This document shows positions 55,217-64,000 of a stretch of 64,000 nucleotides of DNA, piece after piece. Made by a program: the position numbers and the translations under genes. Each line of letters begins with the position of its first letter. Position 1 is the first letter of the stretch. The stretch comes from Streptomyces cyanogenus (GTDB lineage: Bacteria > Actinomycetota > Actinomycetes > Streptomycetales > Streptomycetaceae). The notes under the pieces are model-generated. The model made no database searches and had not been told where the DNA came from. It saw nothing but the letters and a program-made list of their open reading frames with translations. The DNA lies in the NCBI RefSeq assembly GCF_017526105.1, contig NZ_CP071839.1:2718501-2782500 (forward strand). Reading direction: 5' to 3'.

Positions 55217-56031
55217 CCACTTCCCCGGCAACCGCCCGCCCGGCCCGGATCTCCCTGGCCGTACGCGACTGCTCCACGATGCTGCGCCGCAACCTCCTGC
55301 ACGCCCGGCGCTACCCGTCGCTCACGCTGAACCTGCTGCTGACCCCGATCATGCTGCTGCTGCTCTTCGTCTACATCTTCGGCGACACCATGAGCGCGGG
55401 CATCGGCGGCGGCGCTCCGGACCGCGCCAGGTACGTCGCCTACATCGTCCCGGGCCTGCTGCTGATGACCATCGGCAGCACCACGATCGGCACCGCGGTC
55501 TCCGTCTCGACCGACATGGCCGAGGGCATCATCGCCCGCTTCCGCACGATGGCGATCCACCGCGGCTCGGTGATCGTCGGGCATGTCATCGGCAGCGTGC
55601 TGCAGTCGGTCGTCAGCGTGGTCCTCGTCGGTGCCGTCGCGGTGGCGATCGGCTTCCGCTCCACCGGTGCCACCGCACTGGAGTGGCTCGCGGCGTTCGG
55701 GCTGCTCGTGCTCTTCGCCACGGCGCTCACCTGGATCGCGGTCGGCATGGGCCTGGTCAGCCCGAACGCCGAGGCGGCGAGCAACAACGCGATGCCGCTG
55801 ATCCTGCTGCCGCTCCTGTCCAGCGCCTTCGTGCCGCTGCACGCCCTGCCCGGCTGGTTCCGGCCGATCGCCGAGTACCAGCCGTTCACCCCGGCCATCG
55901 AGACCCTGCGAGGCCTCCTCCTCGGCACCGGGATCGGCTCCAACGGCTGGCTGGCGGTGGCCTGGTGCCTGGGCCTGACGGCACTCGGCCACGCGTGGTC
56001 GACCTCGAAGTTCAAGAAGGACCCGAAGTAA
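55213..56031 (+). CDS. ABC-2 type exporter permease (DrrB type)
   Basis: The 272-residue permease has six predicted spans. The conserved ABC-2 segments are FVYIFGDTMS at the end of span 1, EGIIARFRTMAIHRGSVIVG in the cytoplasmic loop, and LSSAFVPLHALPGWFRPIAEYQPFTPAIETLRGLL near the C-terminus. It pairs with the preceding DrrA-type ATPase. The substrate is unknown; daunorubicin-resistance homology is at family level only. No terminator is obvious downstream. Confidence 0.93.
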   Translation: MTTSPATARPARISLAVRDCSTMLRRNLLHARRYPSLTLNLLLTPIMLLLLFVYIFGDTMSAGIGGGAPDRARYVAYIVPGLLLMTIGSTTIGTAVSVSTDMAEGIIARFRTMAIHRGSVIVGHVIGSVLQSVVSVVLVGAVAVAIGFRSTGATALEWLAAFGLLVLFATALTWIAVGMGLVSPNAEAASNNAMPLILLPLLSSAFVPLHALPGWFRPIAEYQPFTPAIETLRGLLLGTGIGSNGWLAVAWCLGLTALGHAWSTSKFKKDPK

Positions 56032-56170
56032 CCGCGAAGCCCGGCCGTCCCCCGTCCACCCCACCCGGCGACGGGCAGGTCCCTTCCAGCCGAGCCCCCC
56101 GAAGACGCAGGTCAGCGAGCGGAGTGGCCGCCACGGCCGAGCGTGATCCGCCCACCGCTCCCGCAGCGCC

Positions 56171-57388
56171 TCAGTGGTGCTGCGGCTCCGTTTTCCGGGG
56201 GACGTGCACGGTCACCACGCGGGCCGGCGACGGGGTCTCGCGGCGGCGGTCCACCGCGTACGCCACGCTCGCCACGCCCAGGCCCAGCACCGCCAGGACC
56301 GCGCCCGCGAGGGCCGGGGAGGTCGTACCGAAGCCGGCTGCCAGGGCGACGCCGCCGATCCAGGCGCCGCCGGCGTTGGCCAGGTTGAAGGCCGCCTGGT
56401 TGGCGGAGGAGGCGAGGGAGGGGGCCGCGGCGGCCTTCTCCATCACCATCAGCTGAAGCGGGGAACCCGTGATGAACGCCGCCGTGCCCAGCAGGGTCAC
56501 CGCGAGGGCCGCGCTCCACTCCGCCCGCATCAGCAGGGGGAACAGCAGCAGGACGACGCCCAGCGAGGCCAGACCGCCGAACAGGGTGCCGCGCAGCGAG
56601 TGGTCCGCCAGCCGGCCGCCCAGCAGGTTGCCGGCCGTGGCGCCGACACCGAAGAGGGCCAGCAGCAGGGTCACGTCGGTCTCGGCGTAACCGGCGGTGT
56701 CGGTCAGCATCGGGGTGATGTAGCTGTAGGCCGCGAAGAGCGCGCCGAAGCCCGCCACCGTCGTACCAAGGGCCAGCCAGACGGGCAGGGACCGCAGGGC
56801 GGCCAGTTCGCCGCGCAGGCCCGCCGACGCGGCCGCGTGCTCCCGGTCGTGCGGGACGAGGAGGGCGAGGGAGGCTATGGCGGCCAGGCCGATCGCGCCG
56901 ACCGCGAGGAACGTCGCCCGCCAGCCGAGGTGCTGGCCCATGAGGGTGGCGGCGGGGACGCCGGCGACGTTGGCGACGGTCAGGCCGAGGAACATCAGGG
57001 ACACCGAGCGCGCCTTGCGCTCCGGCGGGACCATCCCGGTGGCGACGACCGCGCCGACGCCGAAGAAGGCGCCGTGCGGCAGGCCGCTCAGGAAGCGGGC
57101 GGCCAGCAGGGAGCCGTTGCCGGGGGCGAACGCGGACAGGGTGTTGCCCGCCACGAACAGCGCCATCAGGGAGATGAGCACGGTCCGGCGGGACATGCGC
57201 GCGGTCAGGGCGGCCAGCAGCGGGGCGCCGATGACGACGCCCAGCGCGTACGCCGAGACCAGGTGCCCGGCGGTGGGGATCGAGATGTGCAGGTCGTCCG
57301 CCACATCGGGCAGCAGACCCATCATCACGAACTCGGTCGTGCCGATGCCGAAGGCGCCCACGGCGAGGGCGAGCAGGGCCAGGGGCAT
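56171..57388 (-). CDS. MFS exporter (arabinose efflux/CmlA-like, DHA1)
   Basis: The 405-residue protein has 12 predicted spans. Early motifs are LAVGAFGIGTTEFVMMGLLP and DDLHISIPTAGHLVSAYALG, typical of the YdhP/AraJ/Cml drug efflux group. Span 5 motif C-like GLTVANVAGVPAATLMGQ supports an H+ antiporter. ATG 57388 has AAAGG six bases upstream. An operator-like element at 57437-57460 upstream shares sequence with one before the DHA2 exporter, suggesting joint control by the TetR gene between them. Confidence 0.92.
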   Translation of the reverse strand: MPLALLALAVGAFGIGTTEFVMMGLLPDVADDLHISIPTAGHLVSAYALGVVIGAPLLAALTARMSRRTVLISLMALFVAGNTLSAFAPGNGSLLAARFLSGLPHGAFFGVGAVVATGMVPPERKARSVSLMFLGLTVANVAGVPAATLMGQHLGWRATFLAVGAIGLAAIASLALLVPHDREHAAASAGLRGELAALRSLPVWLALGTTVAGFGALFAAYSYITPMLTDTAGYAETDVTLLLALFGVGATAGNLLGGRLADHSLRGTLFGGLASLGVVLLLFPLLMRAEWSAALAVTLLGTAAFITGSPLQLMVMEKAAAAPSLASSANQAAFNLANAGGAWIGGVALAAGFGTTSPALAGAVLAVLGLGVASVAYAVDRRRETPSPARVVTVHVPRKTEPQHH

Positions 57389-57436
57389 GAAGGACCTTTC
57401 AGAGCGGAGTGCCGTACGGTTCGAGTCTCGCAGTAT

Positions 57437-57460
57437 GTTCCCGTACGGAACAAACTCGTC
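57437..57460. promoter_or_regulatory. Operator-like element of the first MFS exporter
   Basis: TGTTCC and GGAACA form an inverted repeat around CGTAC (57437-57453). Overlapping it, TACGGAACAAACTCGT (57445-57460) matches 13 of 16 bases of TACGGAACGGTCTCGT before the second exporter (61044-61059). Confidence 0.6.
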
Positions 57461-57480
57461 GGGGCCTGGATTCCAGCGGT

Positions 57481-58530
57481 TCAGGACTCTGTGTCGAGCT
57501 TCACACGGGCCGCGACGGGCAGGTGGTCGCTGTTCGTGCGCGGCAGCGTCCAGCTGCTCTGCGGCTCGGCGCCCCGGACCATGATCTGGTCGATGCGTGC
57601 CATCGGGAACGACGCCGGCCAGCTGAACCCGAAGCCGCTGCCCGCCGCGCCCTGGGTCGAACGCAGCTGGGAGGTGACGGCGTTGAGCGAGCGGTCGTTC
57701 ATCGTGCCGTTGAGGTCGCCGAGCAGCACGACCCGCTTCAGGGGTTCGTCGGCGATCGCCTCGCCGAGCGCGTCGGCGCTCTTGTCCCGCTGCCGGGCGG
57801 TGAACCCGGCCTCCATCTTCACCCGCACCGAGGGCAGGTGGGCGACGTAGACCGCGACCGGGCCGCGGGGCGTGGCGACGGTGGCCCGCATCGCCCGCTT
57901 CCAGCCCAGCTTGATGTCGACGGCCTCCACCCCGGTCATCGGGTACTTGCTCCACAGACCGACCGTGCCGACCACCGCGTGGTACTTGTACGTCGGCGCC
58001 AGCGCCTTGTCGTAGACGGGCACGGCGGAGGCGGGCAGCTCCTCCAGGGCCAGGATGTCGGCGCCGGACGCGGCCACGTCGGTGGCGGTCGCGGCCGGGT
58101 CGGGGTTGTCGGCGTTGACGTTGTGGGTGGCCACCATGAGGTCGCCGCCGCCGCCCGCCTTGTCGCCGAGCAGCCCGCCGAAGAGGTTCAGCCAGACGGT
58201 CGCCGGGAGGACGAGCGCGATCAGCGCGGTCGCCGACCTGCGGATCAGGGCGAGCACCAGGAGCACCGGGACCGCCAGGCCCAGCCAGGGCAGAAACGTC
58301 TCGGTGAGCGAGCCGAGATTGCCCACCGCGTTGGGGATGTGGGCGTGCACCAGCATCACCAGGGCGAGCAGCAGGGCCAGTGCGGCGAGGACGAGGCCCC
58401 GCCGCCAGATCCGCGGATCGTTCCGCCAGCCGGAGAACAGGCGGTGCGTGAGGCGCCGAAACCGGGATCCCGGCCGCTCGGGCCCCGAACCGTCGCCCGC
58501 CGTCTCCGTCATGTACGCCTGCTGCGCCAT
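57481..58530 (-). CDS. Endonuclease/exonuclease/phosphatase-family membrane protein
   Basis: The 349-residue protein has three membrane spans near residues 45-140 and then an EEP fold. Catalytic motifs are ATHNVNADN, ILALEELPAS (metal-binding Glu), VVLLGDLNGTMND (Asp/Asn) and RTNSDHLPVAARV (final Asp-His). The domain probably faces outside and hydrolyses a phosphodiester, either nucleic acid or lipid headgroup. ATG 58530 has GAGG eight bases upstream; ATG 58512 is an alternative. It is monocistronic as far as can be seen. Confidence 0.9.
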   Translation of the reverse strand: MAQQAYMTETAGDGSGPERPGSRFRRLTHRLFSGWRNDPRIWRRGLVLAALALLLALVMLVHAHIPNAVGNLGSLTETFLPWLGLAVPVLLVLALIRRSATALIALVLPATVWLNLFGGLLGDKAGGGGDLMVATHNVNADNPDPAATATDVAASGADILALEELPASAVPVYDKALAPTYKYHAVVGTVGLWSKYPMTGVEAVDIKLGWKRAMRATVATPRGPVAVYVAHLPSVRVKMEAGFTARQRDKSADALGEAIADEPLKRVVLLGDLNGTMNDRSLNAVTSQLRSTQGAAGSGFGFSWPASFPMARIDQIMVRGAEPQSSWTLPRTNSDHLPVAARVKLDTES

Positions 58531-58716
58531 ACCGTCTGCCTCACTGCCTGCCGTGCACACCGTTCGCCCCCGTGCTGTTGACGACCCTAGGGGATGATCG
58601 GTTCGTTCCCGCCGTCCCATGACGGCCGTACGGAAGACGAGGACGAGCGAGCCGGTGCCGCGAGTTCCGGTTCTGCCGCAGACGGCGCGGTCTGTGACAA
58701 AACGCGCACACGAGTG

Positions 58717-59346
58717 CTACGAGGCTGTCGACCTGACGGGGCGTAGGCCCTCCAGGACCGCGTCGACGATCTGCTCCGCCAGGCCCTCGGGCAGGTCGGC
58801 GTCGGGGCGCATGACGGAGCGGACGAGCATGGGGCCGACGAACATGTCGTTGGCCAGCTCCAGGTCGACGTCCGCCCGGATCTCGCCGTTCTCCCGCGCC
58901 CGGCGCAGCACTTCCAGGGCGAGGGCGCGCCGGGGCGCTATGACGCTCGCGTGGTACGCCGCCCAGACCCTCGGGGCGGACTTCATCTGCGCGTACACGT
59001 TGTGCAGGATCGCCGAGGAGCGGCTCATCAGGCCGCGCTGGCGCAGGGACTCCAGCAGCACCACGAGGTCGTCGCGCAGGCAGGTGCCGGGGAGTTCGGG
59101 GTCGGGGGGTTCGGCGGCGCGTACGACGTCGACGAACAGCTCCTCCTTGCCGCTCCAGCGGCGGTAGATGGTGGCCTTGCCGACCCCGGCCGTGCGCGCG
59201 ACCCGCTCGATGGACAGCTCGGCGAGGGGCACGCCCTCCTCCAGGAGCTTCATCACCCCTTCCAGGATGGCCCGTTCCACGGCTTCGCTGCGCGGCCGGC
59301 CCCGGGCGGGTCCGTCCGGCCGCGGCCGGCTGTCGGCAAGGGTCAC
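58717..59346 (-). CDS. TetR-family regulator
   Basis: The 209-residue regulator has an HTH: SIERVARTAGVGKATIYRRWSGKEELF near residues 45-70, and a TetR_C ligand domain with QRGLMSRSSAILHNVYAQM. GTG 59346 was chosen, with GAGGA nine bases upstream. It lies between two MFS exporter genes on the same strand, and both have matching operator-like sequences (57445 and 61044). It is the best candidate to repress both. No equally good copy of the site is visible before its own start. Confidence 0.9.
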   Translation of the reverse strand: MTLADSRPRPDGPARGRPRSEAVERAILEGVMKLLEEGVPLAELSIERVARTAGVGKATIYRRWSGKEELFVDVVRAAEPPDPELPGTCLRDDLVVLLESLRQRGLMSRSSAILHNVYAQMKSAPRVWAAYHASVIAPRRALALEVLRRARENGEIRADVDLELANDMFVGPMLVRSVMRPDADLPEGLAEQIVDAVLEGLRPVRSTAS

Positions 59347-59431
59347 GTCGTTCCGTCCTCTCACTGCACTGCGGGGATTGTCCCGCAGCACCCTCCTTCC
59401 CCCGTGGACCCGACCGCCAGGGCGGGTCCGG

Positions 59432-61018
59432 TCATTCCGCGGCCGCGACCAACTCCGGTTCGGCGTCGTCGCGCTGACCGGCCGGCGGCCTGCCCGGCAG
59501 GAACAGTGCGGTCACCACGGCACCGATCAGCGCGACGCCCGTACCGCACAGGGCGGTCACGTGCATGGCGTGCAGGAAGGCGTCGTTCGCCGGCGCGACC
59601 AGGGCCTCGCCCCGCGGGCCGAGCTTCTCGGCGATGCCGAGGGTGGCCTCGACGGACTCGGCGGCGGTGTCGCGCAGGCCGGGCGGCAGCAGGCCGAGCT
59701 TGTCCTCGATGCCGTCGCGGTACGTGGCGGCGAGCACCGAGCCGAGCACGGCGATGCCGAGGGCGCCGCCGACCTGGCGGAAGGTGTTGCTGAGCGCGGA
59801 GGCGGAGCCGGCCTTCTCACGGGGCAGGGCCTGCATGATGACGACGGAGGTCGGCGTCATGATGTGGGCCATGCCGGTGCCCATGAGGAAGAAGACGACC
59901 TCCAGCAGCCAGATCGGGGTGTCCGCCTCGAAGGTGGCGAAGACGGCCAGGGTCGCCGCGATCAGCACCAGGCCGGCGGTGGTGGTGGCCCTGTTGCCGA
60001 ACCGCTCGACGACCAGCCGGGCACGGGGCGCGAAGATCATCTGGGCGGCGGCCAGCGGCAGCATCAGCAGACCGGACTGCAGCGGCGAGTAGCCGCGCAC
60101 GCTCTGCGTGTAGAAGACGCTGAAGAACGTGACGCCCATCAGCGCGAAGAAGACCAGCGCGATGGCGCTCATGGCGGCCGAGAAGACCTTGTTGCGGAAG
60201 TAGGTGACGTCCAGCGACGGGTGGTCGCTGCGCTTCTCGAAGACGACGAAGCCGGTCAGCACGGCGAGCCCGGCGAGGATGGTGGCCAGCACCTTGGTGT
60301 CGGTGAAGTCGGCCAGCTCGCCGCCCTTGATGATGCCGTAGACCAGCAGCACCAGGCCGACGACGGACAGGACCACGCCGACCGGGTCGAGGCGGCCGGG
60401 GCGCGGGTCGCGGGAGTCGGGCACCAGCCAGGCCATCAGGACCAGCGCGATGATCACGATGGGCACGTTGACGAAGAAGACCGAGCCCCACCAGAAGTGG
60501 TCCAGGAGCGCGCCGCCGGTGATCGGGCCGATGGCGATGGCGAGGCCGACGCCGCCGGCCCAGATGCCGATGGCCTTGGGCTGCTCCTCGCGCTCGAAGA
60601 CGTTCATGAGGACGGCGAGGGTGGCCGGCATGACGAAGGCGGCACCCAGGGCCATCAGCGCGCGGTAGGCGATCAGCTGGGTCGGCGAGCCGGACTCGGC
60701 GGCGAGCGCTGAGCCGATGCCGAACACGGCGATGCCGCCGAGGAGCACCTTCTTGCGGCCGAGCCGGTCGCCGACGAGGCCGGCGGTGAACAGCAGACCC
60801 GCGAAGACCAGGGTGTAGGCGTTGATCGCCCACTCGATCTCGCTCTGGGTGGCGCCGAGGCCGGTCGGCGCGGGGGTGGCGATGGTCTTGATGGCGACGT
60901 TCAGGATCGAGTTGTCGAGCACCACGATGAGCAGGCTCAGCATCAGCACGCCGAGGATCGCCCAGCGACGCCGGTGCACCGCTTCCGGTATTCGGGGGGC
61001 AGGGACGGGACTTGTCAT
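59432..61018 (-). CDS. MFS drug exporter, DHA2 (14-span) family
   Basis: In this 528-residue exporter, the first span is [20 protein letters not shown], with the DHA2 motif [15 protein letters not shown]. The loop motif [14 protein letters not shown] and the C-motif [21 protein letters not shown] mark an H+-coupled multidrug antiporter such as EmrB/QacA. The C-terminus is acidic. ATG 61018 has no Shine-Dalgarno. A 21-base TetR-type palindrome lies 24 bases upstream, so the TetR gene at 58717 probably represses it. Confidence 0.94.
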   Translation of the reverse strand: MTSPVPAPRIPEAVHRRRWAILGVLMLSLLIVVLDNSILNVAIKTIATPAPTGLGATQSEIEWAINAYTLVFAGLLFTAGLVGDRLGRKKVLLGGIAVFGIGSALAAESGSPTQLIAYRALMALGAAFVMPATLAVLMNVFEREEQPKAIGIWAGGVGLAIAIGPITGGALLDHFWWGSVFFVNVPIVIIALVLMAWLVPDSRDPRPGRLDPVGVVLSVVGLVLLVYGIIKGGELADFTDTKVLATILAGLAVLTGFVVFEKRSDHPSLDVTYFRNKVFSAAMSAIALVFFALMGVTFFSVFYTQSVRGYSPLQSGLLMLPLAAAQMIFAPRARLVVERFGNRATTTAGLVLIAATLAVFATFEADTPIWLLEVVFFLMGTGMAHIMTPTSVVIMQALPREKAGSASALSNTFRQVGGALGIAVLGSVLAATYRDGIEDKLGLLPPGLRDTAAESVEATLGIAEKLGPRGEALVAPANDAFLHAMHVTALCGTGVALIGAVVTALFLPGRPPAGQRDDAEPELVAAAE

Positions 61019-61041
61019 GTGTCCGAGACTACGATCATTCC

Positions 61042-61062
61042 GATACGGAACGGTCTCGTATC
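61042..61062. promoter_or_regulatory. TetR-type operator of the DHA2 exporter
   Basis: GATACG and CGTATC (61042-61047 and 61057-61062) are inverted around GAACGGTCT, which itself contains AC and GT at symmetric positions. The layout is typical of TetR operators and sits in the promoter zone of the exporter. Confidence 0.7.
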
Positions 61063-61198
61063 TTATTTCTTTACCAAGGTCTTACGCGGCTCGACTCACA
61101 GGGGGACACCTCTGGCCCCGACTGGCACGAGGTGCCACCATGGAGTCGATCCGGGGACGCCGTCAGGGCGCCTCGAGATGACTGAAGGAGCCGTTGCC

Positions 61199-62065
61199 AT
61201 GACGCAGCTTTCGGCTGCCCAGACCAAGCCTTCCGACGGCAGCAAGGCGCTGTACGGGGGGAAGGGCACCCGCCGCATCACCGTCCGCGACATCGCCCTC
61301 GCCAAGGAGCGGGGCGAGAAGTGGCCCATGCTCACCGCCTACGACGCGATGACCGCGTCCGTCTTCGACGAGGCCGGGATCCCGGTGATCCTGGTCGGCG
61401 ACTCGGCGGGCAACTGTCACCTCGGGTACGAGACCACCGTGCCCGTCACCCTCGACGAGATGACCATGCTGTCGGCCGCCGTCGTCCGCGGCACGCAGCG
61501 CGCCCTGATCGTCGGCGACCTGCCCTTCGGCTCCTACCAGGAGGGTCCGGTGCAGGCGCTGCGCTCGGCGACCCGGCTGGTGAAGGAGGCCGGGGTCGGC
61601 GCGGTCAAGCTGGAGGGCGGCGAGCGCTCCCACGAGCAGATCCGGCTCCTGGTGGAGTCCGGCATCCCGGTCATGGCCCACATCGGCCTGACCCCGCAGT
61701 CCGTCAACGCGATGGGCTACCGCGTGCAGGGGCGCGGCGAGGAGGCCGCGCAGCAGTTGCTGCGCGACGCCAAGGCCGTGCAGGACGCGGGGGCGTTCGC
61801 GGTGGTGCTGGAGCTGGTTCCGGCGGAGCTGGCGGCCGAGGTGACGCGGGTGCTGCACATTCCGACCGTCGGGATCGGGGCGGGGCCGGAGACGGACGCG
61901 CAGGTGCTGGTGTGGACCGACATGCTGGGGCTGACGTCCGGGCGGGTGCCGAAGTTCGTCAAGAAGTACGCCGACCTGCGTGAGGTCATGGGCAACGCGG
62001 CCAAGGCGTTCGCGGAGGACGTCGTCGGCGGGGCGTTCCCGCTGGAGGAGCACTCCGTCCACTGA
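61199..62065 (+). CDS. panB: 3-methyl-2-oxobutanoate hydroxymethyltransferase
   Basis: The 288-residue enzyme of pantothenate (coenzyme A) biosynthesis transfers hydroxymethyl from methylene-tetrahydrofolate to ketoisovalerate. The 18-residue polar N-terminal extension precedes the fold. Motifs are MLTAYDAMTASVFDEAGIP, LVGDSAGNCHLGYETTVPVT (metal-site Asp), VKLEGGER, MAHIGLTPQSVNAMGGY-type (here NAMGYRVQG), and LVPAELAAEV with the catalytic Glu region. GAAGGAG lies nine bases before ATG 61199. It is a single gene ended by a strong hairpin. Confidence 0.96.
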   Translation: MTQLSAAQTKPSDGSKALYGGKGTRRITVRDIALAKERGEKWPMLTAYDAMTASVFDEAGIPVILVGDSAGNCHLGYETTVPVTLDEMTMLSAAVVRGTQRALIVGDLPFGSYQEGPVQALRSATRLVKEAGVGAVKLEGGERSHEQIRLLVESGIPVMAHIGLTPQSVNAMGYRVQGRGEEAAQQLLRDAKAVQDAGAFAVVLELVPAELAAEVTRVLHIPTVGIGAGPETDAQVLVWTDMLGLTSGRVPKFVKKYADLREVMGNAAKAFAEDVVGGAFPLEEHSVH

Positions 62066-62083
62066 ACCATCGCGGCACCACCG

Positions 62084-62118
62084 GGCAGCCCGCCGATCAT
62101 CCCCCGTCGGCGGGCTGC
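62084..62118 (+). terminator. panB terminator
   Basis: GCAGCCCGCCGA (62084-62095) pairs perfectly with TCGGCGGGCTGC (62107-62118), 18 bases after the stop. Confidence 0.88.
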
Positions 62119-62223
62119 TGCCGTGTCCGCCCGAACCGGCACCGCCCTCGCGGACGCAGCTGCCCGCCGTCGGCGTTCCTCAATTGATGGTGGCGGTGCT
62201 CGTTGGGGTGCGTAGGTGGTGCC

Positions 62224-62264
62224 GGTGTCGGTGGTCCGTCGGCCGGTGTCGGTCGGGTGTCGGT
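62224..62264. repeat. Helically phased GGTGTCGGT repeats before the ABC exporter
   Basis: GGTGTCGGT occurs at 62224, 62245 and 62256, spaced 21 and 11 bases (two and one helical turns). Partial copies (GTCGGT) continue to about 62275. They lie 34-74 bases upstream of ATG 62298 and may be regulator binding sites. Confidence 0.5.
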
Positions 62265-62297
62265 GGTTTGTCGGTGGGGGCTGGCACCGTCGTCGGC

Positions 62298-63323
62298 ATG
62301 ACACGCATCGACGACAACCCCGCCGGCGGCCGCTCCGCCGTGACCGTACGGGGACTGGTCAAGCACTACGGCGAGACCAGGGCACTGGACGGCGTCGACC
62401 TGGACGTGCGCGAGGGCACCGTGATGGGTGTGCTCGGGCCGAACGGCGCCGGCAAGACCACCCTCGTACGGATCCTGTCCACCCTGATCACCCCCGACGC
62501 CGGGCAGGCCACCGTGGCCGGCTACGACGTCGTACGCCAGCCCCGCCAGCTGCGCCGGGTGATCGGCCTCACCGGCCAGTACGCCTCGGTGGACGAGAAG
62601 CTCCCGGGCTGGGAGAACCTGTACCTGATCGGCCGCCTGCTGGACCTGTCCCGCAAGGACGCCCGCGCCCGCGCCGACGAGCTGCTGGAGCGGTTCTCGC
62701 TGACGGAGGCGGCCCGGCGGCCCGCGAGCACGTACTCCGGCGGCATGCGGCGGCGACTGGACCTGGCCGCCTCCATGATCGGCCGCCCGGCCGTGCTGTA
62801 CCTGGACGAGCCCACCACCGGCCTCGACCCCCGCACCCGCAACGAGGTGTGGGACGAGGTCAAGGCGATGGTCGGCGACGGCGTCACCGTGCTGCTCACC
62901 ACCCAGTACATGGAGGAGGCCGAGCAGCTCGCCTCCGAGCTGACCGTGGTGGACCGGGGCAAGGTCATCGCGAACGGCGGGATCGAGGAGCTGAAGGCCC
63001 GCGTCGGTGGTCGCACCCTGCGGGTGCGCCCGGTCGACCCGCTGGAGCTGCGCCCGCTCGCCACGATGCTGGACGACCTGGGCATCACCGGGCTCGCGGC
63101 CACCACCGTGGACAGCGAGACCGGCACCCTGCTGGTGCCGATCCTGAGCGACGAGCAGCTGACCGCCGTGGTCGGCGCGGTCACCGCGCGCGGCATCACG
63201 ATCTCCTCCATCACCACCGAACTGCCCAGCCTGGACGAGGTGTTCCTGTCCCTCACCGGCCACCGCGCCAGTGCCCCGCAGGACACCGTGCCCGCCGACG
63301 ACCGCCAGGAGGTCGCCGTATGA
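62298..63323 (+). CDS. ABC exporter ATPase (DrrA type)
   Basis: The 341-residue ATPase has Walker A GPNGAGKTTLVRIL, signature YSGGMRRRLDLAAS, Walker B AVLYLDEPTTGLDPRT, and VTVLLTTQYMEEAEQLA. A DrrA C-terminal domain ends LPSLDEVFLSLTGH. It is paralogous to the ATPase at 54245, with near-identical motif spacing. ATG 62298 has no Shine-Dalgarno and may be leaderless. It overlaps the downstream permease by four bases. Confidence 0.94.
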   Translation: MTRIDDNPAGGRSAVTVRGLVKHYGETRALDGVDLDVREGTVMGVLGPNGAGKTTLVRILSTLITPDAGQATVAGYDVVRQPRQLRRVIGLTGQYASVDEKLPGWENLYLIGRLLDLSRKDARARADELLERFSLTEAARRPASTYSGGMRRRLDLAASMIGRPAVLYLDEPTTGLDPRTRNEVWDEVKAMVGDGVTVLLTTQYMEEAEQLASELTVVDRGKVIANGGIEELKARVGGRTLRVRPVDPLELRPLATMLDDLGITGLAATTVDSETGTLLVPILSDEQLTAVVGAVTARGITISSITTELPSLDEVFLSLTGHRASAPQDTVPADDRQEVAV

Positions 63324-64000
63324 GTTCCGCCACCCTCTCCCCCGCCGCCGCGCGGTCCGACACCCCGATCCCGCTGCGGGCCCACCTGCGGCACACCGGC
63401 GCGCTGATCCGCCGCAACCTGCTGTGGATCCGGCAGGACCCGGAGTCGATGTTCGACGCGATCCTGTTCCCGGTGGTCTTCACCCTGCTGTTCGTGTACG
63501 TCTTCGGCGGCTCCATCGGGCAGTCGCTGGGCGGCGGGCAGGACCAGTACGTGCAGTACGTGGTGCCCGGGCTCATGGCCATGATGGGCATGAACATGGC
63601 CCAGGGTGTGGGCACCGGTTTCAACCAGGACTTCAACTCCGGTGTCATGGACCGCTTCCGGTCCCTGCCGATCGGGCGGGGCTCCGTCCTGTTCGCGAAG
63701 ATCGCGGTGGAACTGATGCGGATGCTGTTCGCGACCGTGGTGCTGATGGTGGTGGCCCTCCTCGTGGGCTACGACATCAACAGCTGGAGCGGTCTGCTGG
63801 CCTCCGTGGGTCTCTCGGCGGTGTTCGGCTCGGCACTGATGTGGGTGTTCCTGACCCTCGGCGTGGTGATGAAGAGCGCGCAGTCGGTGCAGGCGATGGG
63901 CTTCCTGGTGCTGATGCCGCTGCAGTTCGGCTCGTCGATCTTCGCGCCGACCGCGTCGATGCCGGGCTGGCTCCAGTCGTTCACCGACTACAACCCGCTC
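63320..64000 (+). CDS. ABC-2 exporter permease (DrrB type), 3' end outside window
   Basis: The 227 codons present show the ABC-2 layout. Span 1 is FPVVFTLLFVYVFGGSIG, the cytoplasmic loop is GVMDRFRSLPIGRGSVLFAK, and the late motif is FGSSIFAPTASMPGWLQSFTDYNPL, where the window ends. ATG 63320 has CAGGAGG upstream inside the ATPase gene and overlaps its TGA. About 30-40 residues are probably missing. Together with the preceding ATPase it forms a drug- or lipid-export system. Confidence 0.93.
   Translation, partial: MSSATLSPAAARSDTPIPLRAHLRHTGALIRRNLLWIRQDPESMFDAILFPVVFTLLFVYVFGGSIGQSLGGGQDQYVQYVVPGLMAMMGMNMAQGVGTGFNQDFNSGVMDRFRSLPIGRGSVLFAKIAVELMRMLFATVVLMVVALLVGYDINSWSGLLASVGLSAVFGSALMWVFLTLGVVMKSAQSVQAMGFLVLMPLQFGSSIFAPTASMPGWLQSFTDYNPL

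Overview
The window is chromosomal DNA of a Streptomyces. It has very high GC with strong third-position G/C bias, many convergent or overlapping gene ends, frequent GTG starts, probable leaderless starts, and LacI-, TetR-, GlxA- and Rrf2-type regulators. From memory, the order glnII, mal cluster, glnE, glnA2, panB resembles the S. coelicolor segment around SCO2210 to SCO2256. That comparison is recollection; no alignment was run.

Region 1 (1-9.3 kb): end of an uncharacterised gene, an ArsC-like reductase, a secreted Gln/Gly-rich protein, then a 630-base hairpin-rich intergenic region leading to a GlnR-type operator and glnII (glutamine synthetase II). Next come a Cys-Cys leader peptide ahead of a winged-helix regulator, an epimerase, a two-component pair and a second secreted Gln/Gly-rich protein (DUF1996).
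Region 2 (9.3-15.4 kb): a lipoprotein, a TPR protein, a sigma-like membrane fusion protein, and a putative di-iron enzyme with its [2Fe-2S] reductase and a TetR regulator.
Region 3 (15.4-29 kb): a starch and maltodextrin regulon on the minus strand. It holds a secreted two-domain amylopullulanase, a secreted alpha-amylase, an intracellular alpha-glucosidase, the malEFG importer, and divergent malR. CTTGC/GCAAG operator motifs precede the amylase, the pullulanase, malE and malR.
Region 4 (29-42.5 kb): a PAP2-family membrane protein, glnE (glutamine synthetase adenylyltransferase), a DUF72 protein, a three-gene operon (secreted phosphoesterase, MFS transporter, beta-propeller protein) behind a PHO-box-like repeat, an Orn/Lys/Arg decarboxylase, a GlxA regulator and a divergent epimerase.
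Region 5 (42.6-45.5 kb): a foreign island. A lipoprotein gene runs into AT-richer DNA with a TTA-containing membrane protein gene, a helix-turn-helix remnant, a broken tyrosine recombinase and an orphan coding fragment.
Region 6 (45.5-64 kb): glnA2 (probable gamma-glutamylpolyamine synthetase), hmpA and nsrR for nitric oxide detoxification with an NsrR-like palindrome, DUF3105 and DUF305 proteins, an S53 protease, a double-HTH regulator divergent from a DUF4097/ABC exporter operon across a repeat-rich promoter, two MFS exporters around a TetR gene sharing an operator-like element, panB, and a second drug-type ABC exporter cut by the window end.

The functional core is nitrogen assimilation (glnII, glnE, glnA2, possibly the decarboxylase) together with alpha-glucan use. 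No rRNA, tRNA, CRISPR array or intact mobile element was seen. The most novel leads are the di-iron/reductase pair, the Cys-Cys leader peptide, the double-HTH regulator with its repeated sites, and the sigma-like membrane fusion protein.
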